A DNA stretch of 64,000 bases from Flavobacterium sp. UBA6135 (GTDB taxonomy: Bacteria; Bacteroidota; Bacteroidia; Flavobacteriales; Flavobacteriaceae): the NCBI RefSeq assembly GCF_002428305.1, contig NZ_DIVJ01000005.1:1-64000 (forward strand). Direction: 5' to 3'. Shown one piece after another: positions 15,903 through 24,275 of this stretch; the stretch's first letter is position 1; every line of letters starts with the position of its first letter. Below the pieces are notes generated by a model that saw only the letters and a program-made list of their open reading frames with translations, was not told the origin of the DNA and did no database searches. The position numbers and the translations under genes are program-made.

Positions 15903-18016
15903 TATTGCGGTTGATGAGGGGCTTTTAATAAATCATTTACCGTTTTAACGGGATTAAAAGTAATTAGGGGTACTTCCACAAAAACAGTTAGCCATTTTGC
16001 CATGCCGCCATTCCACAATCCGGGTAATTCATAGGCTTTTAAATCTTTGCCGCCTTTATTTTTATAAACAATAAATCCGCTGTTATAATCTACAAATTGC
16101 ATCAAATCAAATCGCGAACCTTTATAATTTCGAATACCACAAACCAAATCAACCGGATTAAAGTGGGTGGCACTTTCAAGAATTTTCGCCTGATGAGCAT
16201 CCGCTGTATCAATTTGTGACGTTTCTACAATTTGTAAAAAAACCTGTCCTTTATTATTGGTTACCCAAAAAGGACCACCGCCGGGTTCGCCTTCGTTTTT
16301 TACCATTCCGCAAACTCGAATTGGTCGGTTGAGCAATTTATGAAGGTAATCTATTTTACTTTGTTTGGTAAACATTGCAAAATCATCACTTACCGTTATA
16401 TTGAATTGTGTTTCTAAAAATTCTACCACTTCATAAATAGTATCCTTAGTAAGCTGATGAGCGTCTAATTCATTGAGGTAGTGAAATACTTTTTGTTGTT
16501 TTTCGAGCAAAACTCCGGCTAATGCTTTTTTGTACAAAGCAATGGTAGCTATGTGATTTTGGATAATATTATCTATGTTTTTGATGAATACCAAATCAGC
16601 ATCTATTTGATTTAAATTTTCCAATAAAGCTCCGTGACCACCGGGCCTGAAAATTAAGTTGCCATTTTCATCCCGAAAAGGATTGTTCTTCATGTCAAAA
16701 GCGAGACTATCAGTTGCTTGATTTTGATAGGAATAATTGACGTTAATTCGAATTGAGTTTTGGTCTTCAATTTTAGGTTTTACTTTATCCACAATTGCAT
16801 CAAAGGCTTTTTGATGTTCTTCTGAAATTGTAAAATGCACATAGGCTTTTGAACTAGAACTGCCATATATAGAAGCTTCAATGAGATGCTCTTCGATTGG
16901 CGTTGCAATATGGGTTGGATAGTGATGAAAGGGCAAAATCCCTTTTGGTTTGTTGGAAAAATTAAAGTCGCTTTCTGACAACATAGTTTTAATAAAAGCA
17001 TAATCTTTCTTATCTTTTGACCATTGACTATATTCCGGATACTTGTCTTTGGTAGCTTTTAGAATTTCATTATAAAACGGAAATTTCTCCATTCCAATTA
17101 AAAAAAGCGTCACGTTTCTAGCTTTTTTTCTATTGACATAGGCATTGATACTCTCGGTTTCCGGATTGAAATCGTGTAAAAACTCCAATAAAAATTTAAA
17201 CATTCTACTAGCGGCTCCTGATGCGGGTACAAACTTTTTGAGTTTTAAATGTTCTTTTTTGGAGTCAAATAAATTAGAAAAATAATTGGCTCCTTCTGCA
17301 GAAAGTGTTTCAATACCATCGCCAATTTTTGCAACTCTATTCAATGCTGCATGAGGAATACCCTCTTTCAAAAAAGCAACTTGCTTGATAATCTTTGAAA
17401 CAGAAACGGTATGGTGGTAGAGTTGGACAAAATCTTTAGAAGTAAATCCAAATGCTTTTGCTTGTTTTAATTCGTCTATAATAGCAATGGCTTTATTCAA
17501 TCTCACTTCTTTTGTCCCAGAGATTTTTATATAAGGTTTTTTCAAATCAATTAACGCTTTTTCAAATTGTAGCAGCGTTTGCTCTCTATTTTCAGGACGA
17601 TCTCTCAAATCATCTTTTTGCCATGGCACATCAACATCTGTAAGCAAAAAAAGATCATAGTTGTGTTCTCTGGCTGCTTGTTCTAAAACTGTTCCTGTTT
17701 TGCCATAATACAAATCGGAAAAGACTTTAGTAACTAGTAAAGTAGTATCCACAAACAAAACTTGATTTGCCGTGTGTAAGGCTTCATTTTCCAATTTAAT
17801 TTGACCAATGGCAATGGGTAACAAATCGTCTTCTGTACAAATTTGCTTGGAACTGTCCCATTTTTGCTGCAAATAATCACGAGCAAATTCAGGAATCCAA
17901 GTGGTTGTATAGTGTTTTGCCAACTGTTTTGCTAACGTTGTTTTTCCGGTACTTTCAGGACCGTATAAAGCAATTTTTATAATTTCGGTTGGTTCTTGTT
18001 TAAGTGCTTCTTCCAT
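15902..18016 (-). CDS. NadR-like kinase domain fused to DUF4301
   Basis: A 704-aa fusion protein. Residues about 12-190 are a P-loop kinase/ATPase of the NadR C-terminal (AAA_28) type: GPESTGKTT at 19-27, then TTWIPEFARDYLQQ, LFVDTTLLVTKV and LLTDVDVPWQKDDLRDRPEN. NadR-type domains phosphorylate nicotinamide riboside. Residues about 200-704 match DUF4301 (for example KFVPASGAASRMFKFLLEF and RPGGHGALLENLNQIDADLVFIKN), a Bacteroidota domain of unknown role. The gene overlaps the PnuC-family transporter gene by 40 bp. Inference: the kinase traps the vitamin imported by that transporter. The overlap could instead mean a later start, but the P-loop is close to the N-terminus. Confidence 0.85.
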   Translation of the reverse strand: MEEALKQEPTEIIKIALYGPESTGKTTLAKQLAKHYTTTWIPEFARDYLQQKWDSSKQICTEDDLLPIAIGQIKLENEALHTANQVLFVDTTLLVTKVFSDLYYGKTGTVLEQAAREHNYDLFLLTDVDVPWQKDDLRDRPENREQTLLQFEKALIDLKKPYIKISGTKEVRLNKAIAIIDELKQAKAFGFTSKDFVQLYHHTVSVSKIIKQVAFLKEGIPHAALNRVAKIGDGIETLSAEGANYFSNLFDSKKEHLKLKKFVPASGAASRMFKFLLEFLHDFNPETESINAYVNRKKARNVTLFLIGMEKFPFYNEILKATKDKYPEYSQWSKDKKDYAFIKTMLSESDFNFSNKPKGILPFHHYPTHIATPIEEHLIEASIYGSSSSKAYVHFTISEEHQKAFDAIVDKVKPKIEDQNSIRINVNYSYQNQATDSLAFDMKNNPFRDENGNLIFRPGGHGALLENLNQIDADLVFIKNIDNIIQNHIATIALYKKALAGVLLEKQQKVFHYLNELDAHQLTKDTIYEVVEFLETQFNITVSDDFAMFTKQSKIDYLHKLLNRPIRVCGMVKNEGEPGGGPFWVTNNKGQVFLQIVETSQIDTADAHQAKILESATHFNPVDLVCGIRNYKGSRFDLMQFVDYNSGFIVYKNKGGKDLKAYELPGLWNGGMAKWLTVFVEVPLITFNPVKTVNDLLKAPHQPQ

Positions 18017-18600
18017 TCGATATAGCCAAAAATGGCAATAATTGTGAAAATTAAATATTGGATACTGGTAAAGGTATATCCTTTAAAAAAATACAATGGA
18101 ACTGAAATTACATCACCTATAATCCAAAAAATCCAATGTTCTATTTTTCGTTTAGCCATGAGCCACATACCAACAAAAAATAATCCGGTGGTTAATGTGT
18201 CAACATAACTGTACCAAGTTGTAAATTTATCAAAAAAATCATAGATAACTACTACAGCAATGATTGTTAAAACAAAGATAACGCAGCTCCAAATTTTTTC
18301 TATTCTTGAAATTGACGCAATTGGAAATTGAATTTCATCTCCTTTTTTACGTGACCAATGGTACCAACCGTAAACACTCATGATGGAATAATAACAATTG
18401 ATTATCAAATCACCTAAAAGTTCCCACTGCCACAACAAATAAATAAAAATGGTGGTACTGACAATTCCTGTTGGAAAAACCAGTATGTTGTCTTTTTTGG
18501 CATACCAAACACTTGCTAAACCAAACAAAACACCCACAATTTCAAGAACGATAGCGGTGGTTGTATACTCATTATATTGGGAAAATAAAAACTCAATCAT
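17977..18600 (-). CDS. PnuC-family vitamin transporter
   Basis: A membrane protein of 207 aa with about seven or eight hydrophobic helices and the PnuC-family blocks YSIMSVYGWYHW and IEHWIFWIIGDVISVPLYF. PnuC proteins are facilitators for nicotinamide riboside. The related PnuT proteins carry thiamine. The late W-x3-D (WIIGD) may bear on substrate choice, but I cannot settle it. I start at the ATG at 18600, which overlaps the GGGP synthase stop by 8 bp. The longer TTG start at 18639 is less likely. The downstream gene carries a NadR-type kinase, supporting nicotinamide riboside; the nearby TPP riboswitch supports thiamine. Confidence 0.88.
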   Translation of the reverse strand: MIEFLFSQYNEYTTTAIVLEIVGVLFGLASVWYAKKDNILVFPTGIVSTTIFIYLLWQWELLGDLIINCYYSIMSVYGWYHWSRKKGDEIQFPIASISRIEKIWSCVIFVLTIIAVVVIYDFFDKFTTWYSYVDTLTTGLFFVGMWLMAKRKIEHWIFWIIGDVISVPLYFFKGYTFTSIQYLIFTIIAIFGYIEWKKHLNKNQPKL

Positions 18601-19312
18601 GATTAAAAAAATTAGGATTGTTTTCAAAAGCTGTTCCAATCACCACCAAATCTGCTCCGTGATCAAAGGCCTCTTGAATTTCCTTGTGGCTTCTAATGCC
18701 GCCACCAACAAGTAATGGAACAGAAATAGCAGCCGTTACTTTCCGAATCATTTCCAATGGAACGGCTAATTTTGCTCCGCTACCGGCTTCTAAATAAATG
18801 AGTTTGTTTCCTAAGTAGGTTCCGGCTACGGCAGTTTGACAAACGTAATCGCAATTATTTCTGCTTAGTGGTTTGGTTTTGCTGACTTGTTCCACAGCTG
18901 TTTCACTCCCACTTTCAATCAAAATATAGCCTGTAGAAATTACCTCTAAAGCTGTTTTTTTCAAAATCGGCACTGCATTCACTTGATGGTCGATTAAATA
19001 ATCGGAATTTCTTCCGGAAATTAAACTCAAGAACAAAATAGCATCGGCATGCTCAGAAATTTGTGATGGATTGCCGGGAAATAAAATGATGGGTAGTGTA
19101 ACTTTTTCTTTTAACCTTTGAATCAATGTATCCATAATTTGATTGGAAACGCTACTACCGCCCACAAAAACATGAGTTGCCGGTGAAAGTTGGATTTTCT
19201 CAATAAGCGTTGGCAAATTATTCAACACTATTTTATCAGGATCTAAGAGTATTGCAATTAATTTTCTGTTGTCGCTCTTGGCTTGAACTATTTCTTGGTA
19301 GTAGTTTTTCAT
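18593..19312 (-). CDS. Geranylgeranylglyceryl/heptaprenylglyceryl phosphate synthase (PcrB/GGGPS)
   Basis: A 239-aa TIM-barrel prenyltransferase that joins a polyprenyl diphosphate to sn-glycerol-1-phosphate. Family motifs are AILLDPDK, VFVGGSSVSN, LPIILFPGNPSQIS, IYLEAGSGAKLAVP and LLVGGGIRSHKEI. The enzyme is best known from archaeal ether-lipid synthesis, but homologues are established in Bacteroidota. The start at 19312 forms an ATGA overlap with the PPTase stop. An upstream in-frame start (19333) would overlap the PPTase further. It is the second gene of a five-gene operon. No gene for making glycerol-1-phosphate lies in this window. Confidence 0.93.
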   Translation of the reverse strand: MKNYYQEIVQAKSDNRKLIAILLDPDKIVLNNLPTLIEKIQLSPATHVFVGGSSVSNQIMDTLIQRLKEKVTLPIILFPGNPSQISEHADAILFLSLISGRNSDYLIDHQVNAVPILKKTALEVISTGYILIESGSETAVEQVSKTKPLSRNNCDYVCQTAVAGTYLGNKLIYLEAGSGAKLAVPLEMIRKVTAAISVPLLVGGGIRSHKEIQEAFDHGADLVVIGTAFENNPNFFNHD

Positions 19313-19947
19313 AGTTCTTTTTCCCATAACCAAACTAACGTATAGTTTTCAATTTCAGTAAAATACACCTCAAAAGGAATTTTTAGATCGTTAAAGTCCA
19401 ATAAAGCGGTAGTGTTTTGATCCTCCATTTCAAAAGGACTCACAAAAATATGATCTTTGAAACTAATTCCCACTTCGTTTCTCACTTTAAAAACCGCTTC
19501 TTTCACGCCCCAAATGACAGTCAGTTTACTAACATAATCTGATGAATTTTCATCACAGTGATAGACAAAAGGTTCTTCGGCAAATTTACGAGCAATCTTT
19601 TTTATCAAATCACGCCGCAATTCCAAATCGATACCGCAATTTTTATTTGACAATATTATAGTAGAAAATTCAAAAGAATGCGATATAGAAATATGAGTAC
19701 CGTCTTTTAAGTTGGGTTTCCCAAATGCATCATAATACAAATCATAATCGGTATAACCGGCGTGTTGCAACAACATTCTTACGGCTAAAAATCCTTTTTG
19801 ATGGCTTTCTGATTTCATGTTTTCTAATCGAGCCAACGAAATATCTTTTAATGAAACGGCTCGAAACAATGCATCAAACGATTCAGAAATCTTCCAAACA
19901 TAAACATTGGTAAAAGTGTCAACAACAATTCTTTGAAAAAAAGGCAT
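19309..19947 (-). CDS. 4'-phosphopantetheinyl transferase (Sfp type)
   Basis: A 212-aa Sfp/AcpT-type enzyme that attaches the phosphopantetheine arm of CoA to carrier proteins. Seen motifs: DAFGKPNL and HISISHSFEFS in the first half, the magnesium-binding GIDLELRRD, and the catalytic WGVKEAVFKV near residue 148. It is the first gene of the operon with GGGP synthase, the PnuC-family transporter, the kinase-DUF4301 gene and arfB. All are joined by overlaps. It is divergent from ahcY. Whether it serves fatty-acid ACP or a secondary carrier cannot be told. Confidence 0.92.
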   Translation of the reverse strand: MPFFQRIVVDTFTNVYVWKISESFDALFRAVSLKDISLARLENMKSESHQKGFLAVRMLLQHAGYTDYDLYYDAFGKPNLKDGTHISISHSFEFSTIILSNKNCGIDLELRRDLIKKIARKFAEEPFVYHCDENSSDYVSKLTVIWGVKEAVFKVRNEVGISFKDHIFVSPFEMEDQNTTALLDFNDLKIPFEVYFTEIENYTLVWLWEKEL

Positions 19948-20044
19948 AATAAAAAAGGCAATATCAATTTGTATTTCAAAACTTTAGCAAACTAAACAAA
20001 TCACAAAAAATGGTAAAAGCTTTTTAAAATAGTAGCTAATTCCG

Positions 20045-20052
20045 TAAGTTTG
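20045..20052 (+). promoter_or_regulatory. -7 element (TAAGTTTG) of ahcY
   Basis: A perfect TAnnTTTG match 33 bp upstream of the ahcY ATG. Confidence 0.45.
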
Positions 20053-20085
20053 CAAAAAATTTTAGCTAATATAACTAATTTATAG

Positions 20086-21402
20086 ATGAGTACACAAACA
20101 TTGCCATTTGTAGCGTTCAAAGTGAAAGACATTTCATTAGCCGCTTGGGGAAGAAAAGAAATTGAATTGGCCGAAGCAGAAATGCCGGGCTTAATGGCAC
20201 TTCGTGAAGAATACGGAGACAGTCAGCCTTTAAAAGGAGCTCGTATAGCGGGATGTTTACACATGACGATTCAAACAGCTGTTTTAATTGAAACGTTAAT
20301 CGCTTTAGGTGCAGAAGTTACTTGGAGTTCCTGTAATATATTTTCTACTCAAGACCATGCTGCCGCTGCAATTGCTGCTGAAGGTATTCAAGTATATGCA
20401 TGGAAAGGATTAAACGAAGTAGATTTTGATTGGTGTATTGAACAAACCTTATTCTTTGGTGAAGACAGAAAACCATTGAACATGATTTTGGATGATGGTG
20501 GTGATTTAACCAATATGGTTTTTGATAAATACCCGGAATTGATTAGTGGAATCAAAGGACTTTCTGAAGAAACAACTACAGGAGTTCACCGTTTGTATGA
20601 AAGAATGAAAAACGGAACGTTACATATTCCTGCTATCAACGTTAACGATTCGGTTACTAAATCAAAATTTGATAACAAATACGGTTGTAAAGAATCTGCT
20701 GTTGATGCGGTACGTCGTGCAACAGACATCATGTTAGCCGGAAAAAGAGTAATCGTTTGTGGTTATGGTGATGTTGGAAAAGGAACAGCAGCTTCGTTTA
20801 GAGGTGCAGGTTCGATTGTAACTGTAACTGAAATTGATCCAATTTGTGCTCTTCAAGCGGCCATGGATGGTTTTGAAGTTAAAAAATTAGATACGGTTAT
20901 CAAAACCGCGGATATTGTAATTACTACAACCGGTAATAAAGACATTGTTGTTGGAAAGCATTTTGAACAAATGAAAGATAAAACTATCGTTTGTAATATT
21001 GGTCACTTTGACAATGAAATTGACATGGCTTGGTTGAACGAAAACCATGGTGCTTCAAAAATCGAAATCAAACCTCAAGTTGATAAATATACTATCAACG
21101 GAAATGACATCATCATTTTGGCTGAAGGCCGTTTGGTAAACTTAGGTTGTGCTACAGGTCACCCAAGTTTTGTAATGAGTAATTCATTCACCAACCAAAC
21201 TTTGGCTCAAATTGAATTGTGGACCAATAGTGAAGCCTACAAAAATGAAGTGTATATGTTACCAAAACATTTAGATGAAAAAGTGGCGGCTTTACATTTA
21301 GCTAAATTAGGCGTTGAATTGGAAACATTAAATGAAGAACAAGCAGCTTATATTGGTGTGGAAGTTCAAGGACCTTATAAACCGGAGTATTATAGATACT
21401 AG
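20086..21402 (+). CDS. ahcY: Adenosylhomocysteinase (SAH hydrolase)
   Basis: Reversibly hydrolyses S-adenosylhomocysteine to adenosine and homocysteine, relieving product inhibition of methyltransferases. The 438-aa protein has the opening FKVKDISLAAWGRKEIELAE, the substrate-binding GCLHMTIQTAVLIETL, and EVTWSSCNIFSTQDHAAAAI. It also has the NAD-binding GYGDVGKGTA around residue 224 and the C-terminal GPYKPEYYRY ending that reaches the NAD site of the neighbouring subunit. It is a single gene with its own -7 element and an intrinsic terminator 26 bp after the stop. Confidence 0.98.
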   Translation: MSTQTLPFVAFKVKDISLAAWGRKEIELAEAEMPGLMALREEYGDSQPLKGARIAGCLHMTIQTAVLIETLIALGAEVTWSSCNIFSTQDHAAAAIAAEGIQVYAWKGLNEVDFDWCIEQTLFFGEDRKPLNMILDDGGDLTNMVFDKYPELISGIKGLSEETTTGVHRLYERMKNGTLHIPAINVNDSVTKSKFDNKYGCKESAVDAVRRATDIMLAGKRVIVCGYGDVGKGTAASFRGAGSIVTVTEIDPICALQAAMDGFEVKKLDTVIKTADIVITTTGNKDIVVGKHFEQMKDKTIVCNIGHFDNEIDMAWLNENHGASKIEIKPQVDKYTINGNDIIILAEGRLVNLGCATGHPSFVMSNSFTNQTLAQIELWTNSEAYKNEVYMLPKHLDEKVAALHLAKLGVELETLNEEQAAYIGVEVQGPYKPEYYRY

Positions 21403-21427
21403 TATTAAGATATAAGTATTAAGACAG

Positions 21428-21457
21428 AACCCTTGCTGTAAAGTGAGGGTTTTTTTG
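21428..21457 (+). terminator. Intrinsic terminator after ahcY
   Basis: The stem AACCCT../..AGGGTT is followed by T7. Confidence 0.75.
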
Positions 21458-21472
21458 TAGATATTCCCCAAA

Positions 21473-21505
21473 AAAAAGCTGCTCATTTCTGAACAGCTTT
21501 TTAAA
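21473..21505. terminator. Terminator of the MORN-like gene (symmetrical)
   Basis: The stem AAAAAGCTG/CAGCTTTTT has A-runs and T-runs on either side. It lies 16 bp after the stop of the minus-strand MORN-like gene and can act in both directions. Confidence 0.75.
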
Positions 21506-21520
21506 CTTTAAATAAGTTGG

Positions 21521-21874
21521 TTAGTTTTTGTTAACGATAACAATTGCTCCTTCAGACCATTTTTTAACTTGAGCAACTCTACTATCTGTATAATCTACTT
21601 CTGTTAAATCCATTCCTGACCAAAACAACCATTTTCCGATTTTCTTCCCTTCATTATATTGACCCATGGCAACTTTTTTACCATTCTCATCATAAGATAC
21701 CCATTGACCGTGAACTTTTCCGTCTTTATAAAAACCTTCTTGTTGCACTTGTCCATTGTCATGATAAAATGTAGATTTTACCATTTGATCCACTACTTCA
21801 TGTTTTACATTAGCATCTTGTGCTGAAATAACCCCTGAAACTACTAGCATTGCTGCGATAAATAACTTTTTCAT
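21521..21874 (-). CDS. Secreted MORN-repeat/YwqK-like protein
   Basis: A 117-aa exported protein with a signal peptide (MKKLFIAAMLVVSGVISAQ, cleavage near residue 19). Two or three MORN-like beta-hairpin units follow: YHDNGQVQQEGFYKDGKVHG, QWVSYDENGKKVAMGQYNEG and KKIGKWLFWSG. Databases often call such proteins 'YwqK-family antitoxin', but there is no toxin partner here and the protein is exported, so I do not support that role. MORN repeats are usually structural or binding modules. The gene is a single unit with a symmetrical terminator. Function unknown. Confidence 0.85.
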   Translation of the reverse strand: MKKLFIAAMLVVSGVISAQDANVKHEVVDQMVKSTFYHDNGQVQQEGFYKDGKVHGQWVSYDENGKKVAMGQYNEGKKIGKWLFWSGMDLTEVDYTDSRVAQVKKWSEGAIVIVNKN

Positions 21875-21993
21875 ACTCTTTCTTTTTTAAGTAGGTTAAC
21901 ATTAACACAACAAATATAAAAATTAATTTACAATAAAAAAACAATTTGGTAACAATTTGGTAACATTAGATGAAAACTTAACATTGGAAAATT

Positions 21994-22134
21994 GAAAAGG
22001 CAAGAGCCAATAGCCAAAAGGCAAAAGTTTAGAGGTAGCATATGTATATAAATGATTTTTTAGCTGTAACAATCTTTACTATTACATAGACTACTTTTGG
22101 CTTTTGACTATTGCCTATTGGCTAATGGCTTTTC
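21994..22134. repeat. Long imperfect palindrome upstream of aspS
   Basis: The arm at 21994-22027 (GAAAAGGCAAGAGCCAATAG and onward) pairs with the arm at 22094-22134 across a loop of about 66 bases. Both arms are made of words such as GCCAATAG and GGCAAAAG. The right arm lies 66 bp before the aspS start. The region 21875-22199 holds no gene. Confidence 0.7.
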
Positions 22135-22199
22135 AAAAAAAAAATCAAAATTCTTCAAACAAAATAGTACTTTTGCAACTCAAAAAATTTCGAATCAAA

Positions 22200-23951
22200 A
22201 TGTACAGAAGTCATACTTGCGGAGAATTAAACAGTTCGCACATCAATACAGAAGTTACCTTAGCCGGATGGGTGCAAAAATCACGTGATAAAGGATTTAT
22301 GAATTGGGTAGATTTACGCGATCGTTACGGCATCACACAATTAATTTTTGATGAAAGCCGTACCGAAAAATCCGTTTTTGAAGCCGCTAAAACATTGGGT
22401 CGAGAATTCGTGATTCAAGTAAAAGGAACTGTGATCGAACGCGAAGCAAAAAACAAAAACATTCCAACAGGAGATATTGAAATTTTAGTTTCTGAATTAA
22501 GGATTTTAAATGCCGCTCAACTTCCACCTTTCACCATCGAAGACGAAACCGATGGCGGCGAAGACATCCGCATGAAATACCGCTATTTAGATATTCGTAG
22601 AAATCCGGTAAAAAATTCCCTGATTTTCCGTCATAAAGTGTCTATGGAAGTTCGAAATTATTTGTCTAAACAAGGTTTTTGCGAAATCGAAACACCTTAT
22701 TTAATCAAGTCTACTCCGGAAGGTGCAAGAGATTTTGTGGTGCCAAGCAGAATGAACGAAGGACAATTTTATGCGTTACCGCAATCACCACAAACCTTTA
22801 AACAATTATTGATGGTAGGCGGAATGGATAAATATTTCCAAATCGTAAAATGTTTTAGAGACGAAGATTTGCGTGCCGACCGTCAACCGGAATTCACACA
22901 AATCGATTGCGAAATGGCATTTGTAGAACAAGAAGACATTTTAAATGTTTTTGAAGGATTGACCCGTCATTTACTAAAAGAAATCAAAGGTGTTGAAGTA
23001 GATAAATTTCCGAGAATTACCTACGATTATGCCATGAAAACCTACGGAAACGACAAACCGGACATTCGTTTTGATATGAAATTCGGAGAGTTAAACGCCG
23101 TTGCTCAACATAAAGATTTTCCGGTATTCAATTCAGCCGAATTAGTAGTTGGAATTGCCGTTCCCGGCTGTGCATCCTACTCCAGAAAAGAAATTGATGC
23201 GTTAATCGATTGGATAAAACGTCCGCAAATCGGTGCAACCGGAATGGTGTATGTAAAATATGAATTAGACGGAAGTCTAAAATCGTCCGTCGATAAATTT
23301 TATGACGAAGCCGATTTAAAAAAATGGGCCGAAATCACCAACGCCAAACCCGGCGATTTAATTCTAATTCTTTCCGGAAAAGCCGATAAAACCAGAACAC
23401 AATTATCGGCACTTCGTATGGAAGTTGCCACTCGTTTAGGCTTGCGAAAACCAGACGAATTTGCTCCACTTTGGGTAGTCGATTTTCCATTGTTGGAATG
23501 GGACGAAGATTCGCAACGCTACCACGCAATGCACCATCCGTTCACTTCGCCAAAACCGGAAGATATGAAACTCATTGAAACCGAACCGGGAAAAGTACGT
23601 GCAAATGCCTATGATATGGTGTTAAACGGAAACGAAATCGGTGGTGGTTCTATCCGTATTCACGACCGTGATTTACAAAGCAGAATGTTCTCGTTGTTAG
23701 GATTTTCTCCTGAACAAGCCGAAAACCAATTCGGATTCTTGATGAATGCCTTCCAATTCGGAGCACCGCCACACGGAGGTTTAGCGTTCGGATTAGACCG
23801 TTTAGTGGCTATTTTAGGTGGACAAGAAACCATTCGTGATTTCATTGCTTTCCCAAAAAACAACAGCGGTCGCGATGTCATGATTGATGCTCCTTCAACA
23901 ATTGACGAAGCCCAATTAAACGAGTTGCACATCAAATTAAATCTAAAATAG
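22200..23951 (+). CDS. aspS: Aspartyl-tRNA synthetase
   Basis: Class II synthetase charging tRNA-Asp. It starts at the ATG at 22200 (MYRSHTCGELNSSHINTEVT). An upstream in-frame start at 22104 falls in the palindrome and gives no family similarity. Domains in order are the OB-fold anticodon-binding domain (about 1-105), the class II core with motif 2 (FRDEDLRADRQPEFTQIDCE), the bacterial GAD insertion (about 275-420), and motif 3 (GGLAFGLDRLVAILGG). Length is 583 aa, normal for bacteria. A small membrane-protein gene follows after 4 bp, probably in the same transcript. Confidence 0.98.
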   Translation: MYRSHTCGELNSSHINTEVTLAGWVQKSRDKGFMNWVDLRDRYGITQLIFDESRTEKSVFEAAKTLGREFVIQVKGTVIEREAKNKNIPTGDIEILVSELRILNAAQLPPFTIEDETDGGEDIRMKYRYLDIRRNPVKNSLIFRHKVSMEVRNYLSKQGFCEIETPYLIKSTPEGARDFVVPSRMNEGQFYALPQSPQTFKQLLMVGGMDKYFQIVKCFRDEDLRADRQPEFTQIDCEMAFVEQEDILNVFEGLTRHLLKEIKGVEVDKFPRITYDYAMKTYGNDKPDIRFDMKFGELNAVAQHKDFPVFNSAELVVGIAVPGCASYSRKEIDALIDWIKRPQIGATGMVYVKYELDGSLKSSVDKFYDEADLKKWAEITNAKPGDLILILSGKADKTRTQLSALRMEVATRLGLRKPDEFAPLWVVDFPLLEWDEDSQRYHAMHHPFTSPKPEDMKLIETEPGKVRANAYDMVLNGNEIGGGSIRIHDRDLQSRMFSLLGFSPEQAENQFGFLMNAFQFGAPPHGGLAFGLDRLVAILGGQETIRDFIAFPKNNSGRDVMIDAPSTIDEAQLNELHIKLNLK

Positions 23952-23955
23952 ACTT

Positions 23956-24189
23956 ATGAAATACGTCATCCGCATCTTATTTTTCATCATCGTTGGTTTT
24001 ATTTCCTATGGCTTTTACATTAAAAATACCGTTGGTCAAGAAGGTGATAAATGGGTGGGCATTGGCGTTTTACTTACAGCTTTAGTCCTGATGCCCATTT
24101 TTTTATGGCATCGATATAAAAACAAGAAATTAGAAGACTATAGTTTTAAATTTGACAATAAAAAAGGTGAAAATGCTGAAAATCAATAA
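23956..24189 (+). CDS. Small two-helix membrane protein
   Basis: A 77-aa protein I cannot assign to a named family. It has two transmembrane helices, at about residues 4-21 and 35-52, joined by a short polar loop (KNTVGQEGDKW). The charged C-terminal tail (HRYKNKKLEDYSFKFDNKKGENAENQ) is probably cytoplasmic. The start lies 4 bp after the aspS stop, so it is likely read from the aspS mRNA. Similar small proteins are common next to aspS in flavobacteria by my recollection, but I cannot verify that here. Confidence 0.75.
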   Translation: MKYVIRILFFIIVGFISYGFYIKNTVGQEGDKWVGIGVLLTALVLMPIFLWHRYKNKKLEDYSFKFDNKKGENAENQ

Positions 24190-24238
24190 TTTTCACAAAA
24201 AAGTAACATTGTTTTAACATTCGTAATCAATTAAAGAC

Positions 24239-24246
24239 TACCTTTG
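24239..24246 (+). promoter_or_regulatory. -7 element (TACCTTTG) of the cold-shock gene
   Basis: A perfect TAnnTTTG match, 29 bp upstream of the csp ATG. A TTG at 24209-24211 is further away than the usual -33 spacing. Confidence 0.45.
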
Positions 24247-24275
24247 ACCATTATTAATTATTTTTTTATTACACA

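Noticed and set aside
18593..19333. Longer start of GGGP synthase at 19333
   Set aside because: It would overlap the PPTase more deeply, while the ATG at 19312 gives the usual ATGA coupling and begins close to the family start.
21521..21874. Toxin-antitoxin system (YwqK 'antitoxin')
   Set aside because: The protein has a signal peptide and MORN-like repeats, and no toxin-like gene is adjacent. The database name does not prove the function.
22104..22199. N-terminal extension of AspRS
   Set aside because: The extra 32 residues are encoded by the right arm of a palindrome and AT-rich DNA. The family start is at 22200.
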